From the NCBI GenBank assembly GCA_021774795.1, contig JAJFIR010000012.1, positions 1 to 64,000 of the forward strand: a DNA stretch of 64,000 bases, given 5' to 3'. The stretch comes from Emcibacteraceae bacterium (lineage in GTDB: Bacteria > Pseudomonadota > Alphaproteobacteria > Sphingomonadales > Emcibacteraceae). Shown piece after piece: positions 17,115 to 26,819 of this stretch; position 1 is the stretch's first letter, and each line of letters starts with the position of its first letter. The notes below the pieces were generated by a model. The model worked only from the letters and a program-made list of their open reading frames with translations. It did not search any database and was not told the origin of the DNA. Both the position numbers and the translations under genes were made by a program.

Positions 17115-18512
17115 ATGCCTTCCAACCATCAGTTTAATAACACAATTCTGCGCGAATATGACATCCGCGGCATTGTCGGAGAAACTCTTCTTGAACAAGA
17201 TGCCACTGCCTTAGGCAAGGCATTTGGCACGATGGTTCTTCGCAATGGCGGTAAGAAAATATGCTTGGGATATGATGGTCGCTTGAGCTCCCCCATAATG
17301 GAAAAGGCTATTTTAGAGGGCCTTTTATCAACCGGACTTGACGTTGTTCGGATCGGTCTAGGGCCAACACCGATGCTTTATTACTCGGTGTTTGAGCTTG
17401 ACGCTGACGGAGGCATTATGATTACAGGTTCTCATAACCCATCAAATTACAATGGGTTTAAAATGATGCTCGGCAAGGGTGGTTGCTACGGAGAACAAAT
17501 TCAAAGATTAGGCAAGATGAGTGCCGAGGGCGATCTGGAAGAGGGAAGCGGGACTTCAAACAAACTAAATATTTTTGACCGTTATATTGACCGCCTTATA
17601 GAGGATGTGGATATAGATGCTTTGGAAAAAGCAAATTTAACTGTAGGGTGGGACGCTGGCAATGGGGCTGCAGGCGATGCTATTTCTGCCGTCACCAAGC
17701 GGCTTCCGGGTCGGCATGTGTTACTGAATGAAAAAATAGACGGTACGTTCCCGTCACATCATCCGGACCCTACAGTAGCTGAAAATCTCGTGGAGCTACA
17801 GGAGGCTATTGCGGACAAATCAATGGATATGGGAGTGGCTTTTGACGGTGATGGTGACAGAATAGGTGCTGCCGACCGGGGAGGAGAGATAATCTGGGGC
17901 GATCAATTACTCGCCATTTTGTCAAAAGATGTTTTAGCGGATTTGCCGGGATCAAAAATAATCGCTGATATTAAATGTAGCCAAGTTTTGTTTGACCATA
18001 TTAAATTGCTTGGTGGGGAACCTGTTATGTGGAAAACAGGCCATTCCCTTATCAAAAGTAAAATGGTTGAACTGGATGCGCCACTAGCCGGTGAAATGAG
18101 CGGTCATATTTTCTTTAAACATAAATTTTATGGGTTTGATGATGCCATTTATGTAGCCCTTAGACTTTTAAATACTGTCGCGTTAGAAAGCGGTGGCCTG
18201 GAGGCCCTACGAAAAAGTCTGCCAGCGGTTGCTAACACACCGGAAATTAGAATCGAATGCGATGAAGGAAGACCATTTGTTGTTGTTGATGAAGTGTTGG
18301 CCAGATTAAGAAAAACAGATGCGGTTGTGAATGATCTGGATGGGGCCCGTGTGCAGTCAGAAGACGGATGGTGGTTAATTCGGGCATCCAACACTCAAAA
18401 TGTGATCGTGGCGCGCTGCGAAGGAAAAAACAGAGAAGCCTTGCACAGAGTGTACGCCGATTTGTCCGCTCAACTTAAGCTTAGTGATGTTGAAGCTCCC
18501 GATCTATCATAA
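17115..18512 (+). CDS. Phosphomannomutase/phosphoglucomutase
   Basis: 465 residues from the ATG at 17115, which has GGGGAA 5 bases upstream; an ATG at 17103 is in frame but lacks a ribosome site. It is an alpha-D-phosphohexomutase: MITGSHNPSNYNGFKMML carries the phosphoserine, FDGDGDRIGAADRGG the Mg2+-binding loop, GEMSGHIFFKH the sugar-binding loop and SNTQNVIVARCEG the phosphate-binding loop. It interconverts hexose-6-P and hexose-1-P to supply GDP-mannose or UDP-glucose pathways for exopolysaccharide and lipopolysaccharide. Resembles AlgC/ManB; exact sugar specificity is not evident. Confidence 0.92.
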   Translation: MPSNHQFNNTILREYDIRGIVGETLLEQDATALGKAFGTMVLRNGGKKICLGYDGRLSSPIMEKAILEGLLSTGLDVVRIGLGPTPMLYYSVFELDADGGIMITGSHNPSNYNGFKMMLGKGGCYGEQIQRLGKMSAEGDLEEGSGTSNKLNIFDRYIDRLIEDVDIDALEKANLTVGWDAGNGAAGDAISAVTKRLPGRHVLLNEKIDGTFPSHHPDPTVAENLVELQEAIADKSMDMGVAFDGDGDRIGAADRGGEIIWGDQLLAILSKDVLADLPGSKIIADIKCSQVLFDHIKLLGGEPVMWKTGHSLIKSKMVELDAPLAGEMSGHIFFKHKFYGFDDAIYVALRLLNTVALESGGLEALRKSLPAVANTPEIRIECDEGRPFVVVDEVLARLRKTDAVVNDLDGARVQSEDGWWLIRASNTQNVIVARCEGKNREALHRVYADLSAQLKLSDVEAPDLS

Positions 18513-18676
18513 GCATAAGGTTTTACTTGCATATTTTTACTTTTGGCTGAATTATGATATGATTAATTCATATGTTTTATAATGATATTCAAAAAAAAGA
18601 GCTGTTAGGCCTTTAAAAATAAAATTATGGTTTTATCTTTAATAGAGATTTTTTAAAAACGTGCAGCGATAATGAA
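18513..18676. other. AT-rich gap before clpS
   Basis: 164 bases, strongly A/T rich, between the phosphomannomutase stop and the clpS start. It presumably holds the clpS promoter; no confident -35/-10 pair, RNA gene or ORF is visible. Confidence 0.3.
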
Positions 18677-19003
18677 ATGAGCGAAAAAGACAGTGATAAT
18701 GAAGGTGGCTTTGAAAGTAACACACTGACCAAAGCCAAACCTAAAACAAAAAAACCATCTATGTATAAAGTTCTCATGCTAAATGATGATTATACACCCA
18801 TGGATTTTGTCGTTCTGGTGTTGCAGAAGTTTTTTAAGAAACCTGAACCTGAAGCGCTAAAAATTATGCTGCAAGTCCATCAACAAGGTGTCGGTGTTTG
18901 TGGTGTATTCAGCTTCGAAGTTGCTGAAAGCAAAGTGCATCAAGTGGTGGATTATGCCCGCAAATATGAGCATCCGTTGCAATGTACTCTTGAAAAGGAT
19001 TAA
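18677..19003 (+). CDS. clpS: ClpS, adaptor of ClpAP
   Basis: 108 residues. After a disordered charged N-terminus (about residues 1-27) comes the ClpS fold: [41 protein letters not shown] and the C-terminal [11 protein letters not shown]. The residues [10 protein letters not shown] form the N-end-rule binding pocket and the His in VHQQG is conserved. It delivers proteins with destabilising N-terminal residues to ClpA. It lies 18 bases before clpA and is co-transcribed. Confidence 0.95.
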   Translation: MSEKDSDNEGGFESNTLTKAKPKTKKPSMYKVLMLNDDYTPMDFVVLVLQKFFKKPEPEALKIMLQVHQQGVGVCGVFSFEVAESKVHQVVDYARKYEHPLQCTLEKD

Positions 19004-19021
19004 TCCAGGGAGATTAGACTA

Positions 19022-21334
19022 GTGCCTACATTTTCACCTAATCTGGAGCATACGCTTCACCGTAGTGTTGCAGAAGCGAATAAGAGACAGCATGAATTCG
19101 CGACCTTGGAGCATCTGCTGCTCGGTCTTTTGGACGATCAGGATGCTGTCGCTGTGCTGCGTGCTTGCGATGTTAATATTTCACAACTTCGCGCCGAACT
19201 TAAAGTGTATCTCGATAAAGAACTTGAAAATATTACGGAGGAAACAAATCTGGATGCCACCCCCACGGCGGGGTTTCAGCGCGTTATTCAGCGTTCAATT
19301 TTACATGTTCAGAGCAGCGGCCGTGAAGAAGTGAATGGCGGCAACGTGCTTGTAGCATTATTTTCCGAACGCGATAGCCACGCGGTTTATTATTTGCAGC
19401 AACATGAAGTTTCACGTTTGGATGTGGTTAATTATATTTCCCATGGCTTAGCAAAATCCGGCGAAATAGAAGACAGAGAAAATAACGACGATCCTTTGGA
19501 CCATGATGACGTCGAAGGCGGCGAAGGGTCGTCGAAAACTGCCGTAGAAAAATATTGCATAAATTTGAATGAGAAAGCGCGCGACGGTAAAATTGACCCG
19601 TTGATTGGCCGAGTTTCAGAAGTGGAACGCACGATCCAGATTTTATGCCGCAGATCAAAAAATAATCCACTTTATGTTGGTGACCCTGGTGTTGGTAAAA
19701 CGGCTATTGCAGAGGGTCTTGCGCTGCGGATTGAGAAAAAAGAAGTGCCTGAGGTGCTACACGGCTCAACAATTTTTTGTCTTGAAATGGGGACAATATT
19801 AGCGGGAACCAGGTTTCGTGGTGACTTTGAAGAACGGATTAAAGCGGTAATAAAAGAAATTGAAGAAATGGACGGTTCAATTCTCTTTATTGATGAAATT
19901 CATACTATTATTGGTGCCGGAGCCACGGGCGGCGGAGCGATGGACGCATCAAATCTGCTTAAACCTGCACTGGCAAAAGGTGATTTGCGCTGTATAGGCT
20001 CAACAACTTATAAAGAATACCGTTCTTATATTGAAAAAGACCGCGCTCTTCTTCGACGTTTCCAAAAAATTGATGTGGTGGAGCCCACGTCACGAGAAAC
20101 AAAGGATATTTTAAAAGGTATTAAAAAATATTTTGAAGAACACCATAAAGTAAAATACAGTGACGAGGTGATTGAAGCAGCTGTTGATCTATCCATTAGA
20201 CATATCAACGAGCGAAAATTACCGGATAAAGCGATCGATGTTATTGATGAAGTTGGCGCATCACAAATGTTACTTTCAGAAGCGAAGCGCAAGAAAAATA
20301 TAACAGTTGCTGACGTAGAAAATGTCGTCTCAAAAATGGCACGGATACCGCCAAAAAGTGTTTCAAAAGATGATAAGTCAATTTTAAAAACATTGCCAAA
20401 AGATTTAAAACGTGTGGTTTTTGGTCAAGATAAAGCGATCGAAGTATTATCCGACGCTATAAAATTGTCGCGCGCGGGCCTGCGTGAAGATGACAAGCCA
20501 ATAGGATGTTATTTATTTAGCGGTCCAACAGGCGTTGGTAAAACGGAAGTGGCAAAGCAACTCGCCAGTTTGCTTGGTGTTGAGATAGAGCGATTTGATA
20601 TGTCCGAATATATGGAGCGTCATACGGTTTCCCGCCTCATTGGTGCGCCTCCCGGTTATGTTGGATATGATCAAGGGGGGTTACTAACCGACGCGATTGA
20701 TCAAACACCGCACTGTGTATTGCTTTTAGATGAAATTGAAAAGGCGCATCAAGATATTTATAATATTTTATTGCAAGTGATGGACCACGGAACGTTAACA
20801 GACAGCAATGGTAAAAAAATCGATTTTAGAAATGTGATCCTTATAATGACCACGAATGCTGGTGCAATGGAGCTTAGTAAAGAAGCGTTCGGATTTGGCG
20901 CGTCTGATCAATCCGGAGCTGATGAAGAGGCTATAAAGAAACTGTTTACGCCGGAATTTAGAAACAGGTTGGATGCTGTCGTGCCATTTTCGGATTTGCC
21001 ACCGAGCGTAATAGAACAGGTCGTAGAGAAATTCGTCTTGGAGCTTGAAATGCAATTGGAAGACAAGGGAGTTCATATAAAACTAACTGCGGCGGCTAAA
21101 GGATTTATCGCGCAGAAGGGGTATGACAAGCATTTTGGTGCCAGACCTTTAAAACGCGTTATACAGGAAGAGATTAAAAAGCCGCTCGCAGATGAATTAC
21201 TTTTTGGTCGTCTTGTGCAAGGCGGCGAAGTGAATATCGATTATAAAAATAAGAAATTAGTCATCGATATTGAGCCCGGTAAATCGGTGCCAAAGAAAAC
21301 GCGGAAAAAGAAAGAAAAGGCGACAATAAAGTAG
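19022..21334 (+). CDS. clpA: ClpA, AAA+ unfoldase of the ClpAP protease
   Basis: 770 residues from a GTG start. The N domain at 1-140 binds ClpS. The first AAA domain has Walker A GDPGVGKTAIAEG and Walker B LFIDEIHT. The second has GPTGVGKTEVAKQ and LLLDEIEK, with sensor MTTNAGAMELS. The ClpP-docking loop, IGL in E. coli, reads F-G-F in SKEAFGFGAS. The lysine-rich end (KKTRKKKEK) is longer than usual. It unfolds tagged substrates into ClpP; clpP itself is not in the window. Confidence 0.95.
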   Translation: MPTFSPNLEHTLHRSVAEANKRQHEFATLEHLLLGLLDDQDAVAVLRACDVNISQLRAELKVYLDKELENITEETNLDATPTAGFQRVIQRSILHVQSSGREEVNGGNVLVALFSERDSHAVYYLQQHEVSRLDVVNYISHGLAKSGEIEDRENNDDPLDHDDVEGGEGSSKTAVEKYCINLNEKARDGKIDPLIGRVSEVERTIQILCRRSKNNPLYVGDPGVGKTAIAEGLALRIEKKEVPEVLHGSTIFCLEMGTILAGTRFRGDFEERIKAVIKEIEEMDGSILFIDEIHTIIGAGATGGGAMDASNLLKPALAKGDLRCIGSTTYKEYRSYIEKDRALLRRFQKIDVVEPTSRETKDILKGIKKYFEEHHKVKYSDEVIEAAVDLSIRHINERKLPDKAIDVIDEVGASQMLLSEAKRKKNITVADVENVVSKMARIPPKSVSKDDKSILKTLPKDLKRVVFGQDKAIEVLSDAIKLSRAGLREDDKPIGCYLFSGPTGVGKTEVAKQLASLLGVEIERFDMSEYMERHTVSRLIGAPPGYVGYDQGGLLTDAIDQTPHCVLLLDEIEKAHQDIYNILLQVMDHGTLTDSNGKKIDFRNVILIMTTNAGAMELSKEAFGFGASDQSGADEEAIKKLFTPEFRNRLDAVVPFSDLPPSVIEQVVEKFVLELEMQLEDKGVHIKLTAAAKGFIAQKGYDKHFGARPLKRVIQEEIKKPLADELLFGRLVQGGEVNIDYKNKKLVIDIEPGKSVPKKTRKKKEKATIK

Positions 21335-21448
21335 TTTAGACGCTCTTTCCTGTCTTCGATCACGGTAATGTTATTGATATATAATTGAAAAACAGGTTCC
21401 GTAATGTTAAAATTATATTGAAGCGGGAATATTATTAAAGGACATATT

Positions 21449-21844
21449 ATGAGAAAAATATTACTTACAGCTCTTTTCTTCTGCGGTTTAGGGATCGTAT
21501 CAGTGGCGTTAGCTGAAACAACGACCGAACGCGGCGCAAAAGAATTAGCAAAATATGAACAAACCGGTGAATTTGAAAGATGTATTTCTAACAATCAGAT
21601 CAAGAGTACTAAAGTTCTTGATGACGGACGTATTTTGTTCAAATTGAAGCACAACAAATACATGTTAAATACGATGAAAAGCGAATGTCCACGTCTCGCG
21701 TTTAATAATAATTTTGCTTACGGGGTTGGTGGAGCGAGCCAACTTTGCGGAAGCGATATCATTTCGGTTGTAAATTATACCACTGTTGGGGCATCTTGTG
21801 TGCTGAGTGAATTTGAAGTTCTGGAGCGGAAGCCTAGATCATAA
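21449..21844 (+). CDS. Secreted small protein, possibly DUF6491
   Basis: 131 residues with a signal peptide (MRKILLTALFFCGLGIVSVALA). The mature part has three or four cysteines (FERCISNNQIKSTKVL, MKSECPRLAFN, SQLCGSDIISV, GASCVLSEF) that may form disulphides. The pattern recalls alphaproteobacterial DUF6491 proteins, of unknown function; I hold that name loosely. It stands alone between clpA and a converging operon. AAAGGA lies before the ATG. Confidence 0.6.
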   Translation: MRKILLTALFFCGLGIVSVALAETTTERGAKELAKYEQTGEFERCISNNQIKSTKVLDDGRILFKLKHNKYMLNTMKSECPRLAFNNNFAYGVGGASQLCGSDIISVVNYTTVGASCVLSEFEVLERKPRS

Positions 21845-21858
21845 GCTGAATTTAACGT

Positions 21859-23004
21859 TTATTTTTTGAATGGTGTAAAATTTTCGAGATATTTTATATC
21901 TTGTTGAACCATGTTACGCTCCTGTTTCAAGAAATTATCTATCGCTTCCCTAAACGAAGGGTTCGATATCCAATGGGTGCTTTGGGTGATGATCGGTACG
22001 TATCCCCGTGCTAATTTATGATCACCTTGGGCGCCTGCTTCCACTTTTTCTAAGTTATTTTGGATAGCAAATTCTATCGCTTGATAATAACATACCTCAA
22101 AATGTAAGAATTTGTGATGCTCCGTTGCGCCCCAATAACGACCAAAAAGAGTGTCATGACCAATTAAATTCAAGGCTCCTGCAATATATTTATCTTTACG
22201 TTTTGCCATTATAAGCAATAAGCTATCTGGTATTTTTTGACTAAGGAGCGAAAAAAACTTCCTGTTTAAATAAGGCCTTCCCCATTTTCGGGTTGCCGTA
22301 TTTAAATAAAACTCAAAATAATGATCCCAATGATCTTCACTAATTTCGTCTGCTTTAACAGTTTCAATCTCAATATCATTTTGCACGGCACAACGACGCT
22401 CTTTTACAATATTTTTTCTTTTACGTGAGGATAATGCTTCCAAAAATTGATTGAAAGAAAGGTAGCCATTATTTAACCAATGAAACTGTTGATCTTGACG
22501 CATTAAGAATTGTTCAGACGTCATGACGTCAGCATCTTCTTTTGCCAGAAAAGTAAAATGTAATGAAGAAACATCAAGTTTTTTAGCGAGCGTGAGGGCA
22601 CCGTTAACCAACCGTAATTTGGTATCCATCTCCGGGGCGTCGGGGTGCACCATAAGACGTGGACCCGTAACGGGGCTGAAGGGGATAGAACATTGAAGTT
22701 TAGGATAATAATTACCACCGGCATTTTCAAATGCATTCGCCCACGAATGATCAAATACGTACTCGCCCTGTGAATGGCTTTTTAAATAAAGCGGCATTAT
22801 TCCGCATATTCGTTCTTGATCGTTTCTTATGATAATATGTTGTGCCAACCATCCAGTTTCTGCTATCGCACAGCCACTTTCTTCAAGTGCGCTTAAAAAC
22901 CCGTAAGAGCAAAAAGGATTTAATCCAGTTTTTTCCTGTAGGGCACAGCTATCCCAGTCATCTTGGTTAATTGCATGAATGGATGTCAGTATTTCAATTT
23001 TCAT
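21859..23004 (-). CDS. GNAT/FemAB-like N-acyltransferase family protein
   Basis: 381 residues. FDHSWANAFENAGGNYYPKLQCSIPFSPVTGPRL and GALNLIGHDTLFGRYWGATEHHKFLHFE are typical of the peptidogalycan-biosynthesis / FemAB-like family (DUF482) with GNAT folds. The family is common in alphaproteobacteria and its substrate is unknown. It is the last gene of an operon with RidA and GDPD, 7 bases after the latter. Full length for the family. Confidence 0.8.
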   Translation of the reverse strand: MKIEILTSIHAINQDDWDSCALQEKTGLNPFCSYGFLSALEESGCAIAETGWLAQHIIIRNDQERICGIMPLYLKSHSQGEYVFDHSWANAFENAGGNYYPKLQCSIPFSPVTGPRLMVHPDAPEMDTKLRLVNGALTLAKKLDVSSLHFTFLAKEDADVMTSEQFLMRQDQQFHWLNNGYLSFNQFLEALSSRKRKNIVKERRCAVQNDIEIETVKADEISEDHWDHYFEFYLNTATRKWGRPYLNRKFFSLLSQKIPDSLLLIMAKRKDKYIAGALNLIGHDTLFGRYWGATEHHKFLHFEVCYYQAIEFAIQNNLEKVEAGAQGDHKLARGYVPIITQSTHWISNPSFREAIDNFLKQERNMVQQDIKYLENFTPFKK

Positions 23005-23011
23005 TCTTTAA

Positions 23012-23725
23012 CTACAATTCAAAAATGATGTTGTCTGTATATTGCTTTGCTTTGCGTCTATTTTGATCTGACCTGACCGTCCAGGTTAATATTGTTTTAC
23101 CGAACTTACGATAGGTTTCCGTAGCATCATTGGGTAATGCACGAATATCGTAAGCCAGAAAATCAACTGAATTAAGTAAACTAATTTGTGTACTCACATC
23201 AAAATATTTTGTCGGTAGGCTTCCATCATCTATAGACGTGGCAACCAGACCACAAAGGGTATTTGGAGATAAGTTCTTAAAATTGGACATTATTTCGGGA
23301 TAGAATGACATAACAGCAATATTTCCTTTGTAATCTTTCATATCCCGGAAAACGGCTTCAGCTATTTCTGAATATTTTCCCTGGTCGCCTTTTATTTCAA
23401 CTAAAATTGGCACGGATCCATTGATCTGATTGAGTACTTCTTTTAACGTCGGGATGTTATCTTTGCTGTTGCGAAGATTTATTTTGCTTAATTCAGACGC
23501 TGAATGTTCAGTTATTTTCCCGGTTTCGCCAGTTAATCGATCCAATGTTTCATCATGAATGACGATCGCCTTATTGTCTTTACTTAAAAGCACATCAAGT
23601 TCAAATCCATAGCCGTTCTGAACGGCGTTGTTGAAGGCGGATATGCTATTTTCAACAATATGTTTTTGAAGACTATGAAGCCCTCTATGAGCGAATGCTT
23701 TATCTTTAAGCCAATCGTCCTGCAT
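23012..23725 (-). CDS. Glycerophosphodiester phosphodiesterase
   Basis: 237 residues, a GDPD TIM-barrel enzyme. It has AHRGLHS at the start with the catalytic His-Arg, GFELDVLLSKDNKAIVIHDETLDRLTG supplying the Glu, Asp and second His, and LVEIKGDQG. It has no signal peptide, so it is cytoplasmic. It hydrolyses glycerophosphodiesters to glycerol-3-phosphate and an alcohol. It lies 5 bases after RidA and before the GNAT gene, a gene order seen in other alphaproteobacteria. Confidence 0.88.
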   Translation of the reverse strand: MQDDWLKDKAFAHRGLHSLQKHIVENSISAFNNAVQNGYGFELDVLLSKDNKAIVIHDETLDRLTGETGKITEHSASELSKINLRNSKDNIPTLKEVLNQINGSVPILVEIKGDQGKYSEIAEAVFRDMKDYKGNIAVMSFYPEIMSNFKNLSPNTLCGLVATSIDDGSLPTKYFDVSTQISLLNSVDFLAYDIRALPNDATETYRKFGKTILTWTVRSDQNRRKAKQYTDNIIFEL

Positions 23726-23730
23726 TTTTG

Positions 23731-24201
23731 CTATGAGATTTCAATTAATGCGTCAATCTCGACCGGTACGTTAAGGGGAAGTGCATTTGTTCCAACAGCA
23801 GATCGGGAATGTTTTCCTGCGTTACCGAAGACCTCTACCATCACATCTGATGCGCCGTTCACTATACCTGGCTGCCCAGGGAAGCTGTCTACACAGTTAA
23901 CGAAGGCACCTAGTTTTACAATTCGAACAACACGATTTAGATCGCCGTCACAAGCAGCATTTATTTGGGAAATAATGTTAATTGCACACAAGCGGGCTGC
24001 TTTATTAGCATCTTCTAATGTTACTTCTTGTCCTACTTTACCAATATAGGGAAGTTTACCTTCACCATCGAGCGGCAATTGACCGGATACGGAAAGTAAG
24101 TTTCCCGTTTGCACGTAAGTTACATAATTGGCTACAGGCGCAACAGGTGTGGGTAGTTTGATGCCAAGTTTTTCTAGGTTTTCTTTAGGTGAAGTGCTCA
24201 T
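23731..24201 (-). CDS. RidA (YjgF/UK114) family protein
   Basis: 156 residues. It resembles the longer RidA-like subgroup: VQTGNLLSVSGQLPLDGEGK, LEDANKAARLCAINIISQINAACDGDLNRVVRI, GASDVMVEVFGNAGKHSRSAVG and LPLNVPVEIDALIEI. The Arg in HSRSAVG corresponds to the catalytic arginine of enamine/imine deaminases. It would remove reactive 2-aminoacrylate-type intermediates. First gene of the RidA-GDPD-GNAT operon. Confidence 0.88.
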   Translation of the reverse strand: MSTSPKENLEKLGIKLPTPVAPVANYVTYVQTGNLLSVSGQLPLDGEGKLPYIGKVGQEVTLEDANKAARLCAINIISQINAACDGDLNRVVRIVKLGAFVNCVDSFPGQPGIVNGASDVMVEVFGNAGKHSRSAVGTNALPLNVPVEIDALIEIS

Positions 24202-24276
24202 ACTAGCTCCATTAAGTTTTTTAAGAAATTAATGGAGATTACGATGTTTTTATGACAATGAAAAGCAATTAGATGG

Positions 24277-24987
24277 TTAAGTTAAATGATATTTGTTGCG
24301 TGTTTGCTTGCGTTCACGTTTATTTTCATACATCGCTTTATCGGCAATATCGAATATTTCTTCCATCGCTACGTTTCGGTCGATAATTGCAAACCCCATA
24401 CTCGCACATGTCGATAAAACGTTGCCATGATAATTGAGCGTAATTTTTTTTAAATAGTGTCGAATGTAACCGGCTCGTTCTTTGGCTTTTTCAACATCAC
24501 ATTTGCTTAGCAATAACCCGAATTCATCACCAGACAAACGCGATGCAGCATCTGTTTGGCGGACTGATTTAATAAGAAGCTCGCCTACTCTTTTTAACAT
24601 AGCGTCACCGGCATTATGGCCATAAGTATCATTTACTCTTTTAAAGCCGTCTAAATCAACGAAGGCAAATAAGCTTATTTCACCATATCGGTTTGCCCGT
24701 GCAATGGCATTTTCGATTTCATTTTCAAAACCTTGACGGTTTAAAAGCCCCGTGAGCATGTCCGTCGACGCCAGCGATTCCAGATTTGAAATATATTCTT
24801 TTTGATCAGCAATTGTTTGCTCCGCTTCCGCCGCATAATCAAGAATTTCAGAAAGTGCTTTCCAGTTTTTTAACGTTAGGCCGTCACTCGATTGATGAAA
24901 CTTTTTGATTAGCTCAGTTGCTTTCTTACTAATACTCAGAGCGTTATTTTTAATCTGTAAATCGGGGTTATATTGTATGATATTCAT
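24277..24987 (-). CDS. Diguanylate cyclase (GGDEF)
   Basis: 236 residues without a membrane segment. N-terminal helical part (about 1-70) ends in LESLASTDMLTGLLNRQGFE, the start of the GGDEF domain. The catalytic motif reads SGDEF in ASRLSGDEFGLLLS; S for the first G is tolerated in active cyclases. RQTD five residues upstream is the RxxD inhibitory site. It makes cyclic-di-GMP. What it senses is unclear. Monocistronic; 174 AT-rich bases separate it from the amidohydrolase. Confidence 0.88.
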   Translation of the reverse strand: MNIIQYNPDLQIKNNALSISKKATELIKKFHQSSDGLTLKNWKALSEILDYAAEAEQTIADQKEYISNLESLASTDMLTGLLNRQGFENEIENAIARANRYGEISLFAFVDLDGFKRVNDTYGHNAGDAMLKRVGELLIKSVRQTDAASRLSGDEFGLLLSKCDVEKAKERAGYIRHYLKKITLNYHGNVLSTCASMGFAIIDRNVAMEEIFDIADKAMYENKRERKQTRNKYHLT

Positions 24988-25161
24988 GTTACATCCCTTG
25001 TTTAATTAAACTAACTCAAATCTTGCAAGAGACGTGCCAATGGATAATGCACTGGTAATTAAGGATAAAATGTAGTTTTATTCAAGTCACGCTAATTCGC
25101 GGTAATATTTTCCGCAATCAACTGGGAAAAATAACCACAATTATGGTTAATCAGAAGTTAA

Positions 25162-26760
25162 TTATTCTTTTGGCGGAACGTTTGATATCGCGAGTGGCTT
25201 ATCAAGAGATATCCCGGCCTCAATTTTGGCTTCTTTCACCATATTCCTGACATCAGCACGTAATTGAAATGCATCATAAACGATACCGTCCTTAATCGTC
25301 CAGCGAACGCCGCCAACCCGTTCCACATTCCCTGTTTCTTCATTTAGTTTAACGGCACCAGTACCGTAAAGAACTTTGAAGTTGTGGAGCGGATTTTCAT
25401 CAACAATGGCTAAGTCGGCTTTTTTGCCAACTTGTAAACTACCGATTTCATCTTCCATCATAAGCTCTTTGGCCCCGATCAATGTCGCAGACCTAATAAC
25501 TTCCAGCGGATGAAATCCGGCTTCCTGTAGGAGCTCAAATTCCTGAATATACCCAAAACCGTAAAGACTATAGATAAACCCGGTATCGCTACCCACACCA
25601 ACTTTACCACCGCGATTTTTATATTCATTGATAAATTGCATCCACAGTTTAAAGTTATTATTCCATTCTACTTCATGTTTGGTTGTCCAGTAGAACCAAT
25701 AAGATCCGTGTGCAACAGGGCTAGGACGATAAAAATCCCATAAAGCCGGCATCGTATATTCGTCGTGCCAAATGGCCCGGCTCATACGCATAAGGTCGCG
25801 TGAAGCGATATAGATTGTAAATGAGGGGTTTATTGCGAAATCCCTTTCAAGTAATGTTTCCATTACTTCATTCCATTTCTTTGATCCTGGTTTTGCGGCT
25901 TGTTTCCACAATTTACCTGCTTCGCCAAACCGATCCATTTCGTTTGTATATATGTAATCAGATGGATAATCCTGTATTAATCTGTCTTCAAATAAGGCTT
26001 CCGGCAAACCATACCAATGTTCCATACTATCCAGACCATGTGACGAAGTATCAAGCACATTTGCATGGGTTACATCGGGCTGTGCATGGTGCATGGTCGT
26101 GTTTAGTCCAATTTTTTCTGCTTCATCAAGCGCGGCCCATAGAATTTTTTCTGGTGCGCCAAAAAACTTTATCCCGTCACCGCCATTCTTTTTAATCTCG
26201 CGGACGCGTTCTCTGGCTGCTTCCACGCTGTCAATACCACCAAAAGTAGGAAATGCGACAATACGAGGAGCAGTGATTTCGTTTGCTTCACTGCGATTTT
26301 TAAGGCCGACTATACGCTTATCGCCGCCGGAACCCAGGCTTCTTATCGTTGTTATTCCATGACCGAGTTGTAGTTTAAAAATATAATCTGGCGAAACACT
26401 CTGTCCGGAATTTAAAGAATGGATATGTGTATGAACATCAATAAAGCCGGGCAGGATGTATTTGCCGGTGACATCAATTTCTCTATCCCCTTTAGCAGGG
26501 CGTCTATCAGAATTAACAAGTCGGCCCGGCGTACCTACAACTTGAATTTGGGTTATGCGATCATTCTCTATAACCACGTCAGCGGGGCCATACGCCGGTG
26601 CCCCGGTGCCATCGATGATATATCCCCCGCGCAGTACCAGACGTTCATATTGTCCTTCACCTTCTTTTCTATCAGGCACTTCGTTTTCCTGAGCCCATAA
26701 AGGTGACGAAGAAAATGCAAGCAATGCAAAAGAAATAGTTATTAATCTTGATGATATCAT
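25162..26760 (-). CDS. Secreted amidohydrolase
   Basis: 532 residues with a signal peptide (cleaved near PLWAQE). It is an amidohydrolase-superfamily enzyme: GKYILPGFIDVHTHIHSLNSG has the HxH metal site, GDGIKFFG the bridging Lys, LNTTMHHAQPD a later His, GSDTGFIYS the Asp, and the C-terminal KADLAIVDENP closes the beta domain. It resembles imidazolonepropionase/prolidase-like members used on peptides or cyclic amides; substrate unknown. Probably periplasmic. Monocistronic, upstream of dinB in the same direction by 59 bases. Confidence 0.85.
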   Translation of the reverse strand: MISSRLITISFALLAFSSSPLWAQENEVPDRKEGEGQYERLVLRGGYIIDGTGAPAYGPADVVIENDRITQIQVVGTPGRLVNSDRRPAKGDREIDVTGKYILPGFIDVHTHIHSLNSGQSVSPDYIFKLQLGHGITTIRSLGSGGDKRIVGLKNRSEANEITAPRIVAFPTFGGIDSVEAARERVREIKKNGGDGIKFFGAPEKILWAALDEAEKIGLNTTMHHAQPDVTHANVLDTSSHGLDSMEHWYGLPEALFEDRLIQDYPSDYIYTNEMDRFGEAGKLWKQAAKPGSKKWNEVMETLLERDFAINPSFTIYIASRDLMRMSRAIWHDEYTMPALWDFYRPSPVAHGSYWFYWTTKHEVEWNNNFKLWMQFINEYKNRGGKVGVGSDTGFIYSLYGFGYIQEFELLQEAGFHPLEVIRSATLIGAKELMMEDEIGSLQVGKKADLAIVDENPLHNFKVLYGTGAVKLNEETGNVERVGGVRWTIKDGIVYDAFQLRADVRNMVKEAKIEAGISLDKPLAISNVPPKE

Positions 26761-26819
26761 TTTTGAGCATCCTTTTTTAAAAGATAATAATTTTACTATT
26801 GCATGAAGTCATAACCCTG

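Noticed and set aside
18513-18676. Search for tRNA or small RNA in the AT-rich gap before clpS
   Set aside because: No cloverleaf, T-loop or terminator is visible; it is likely promoter sequence only.
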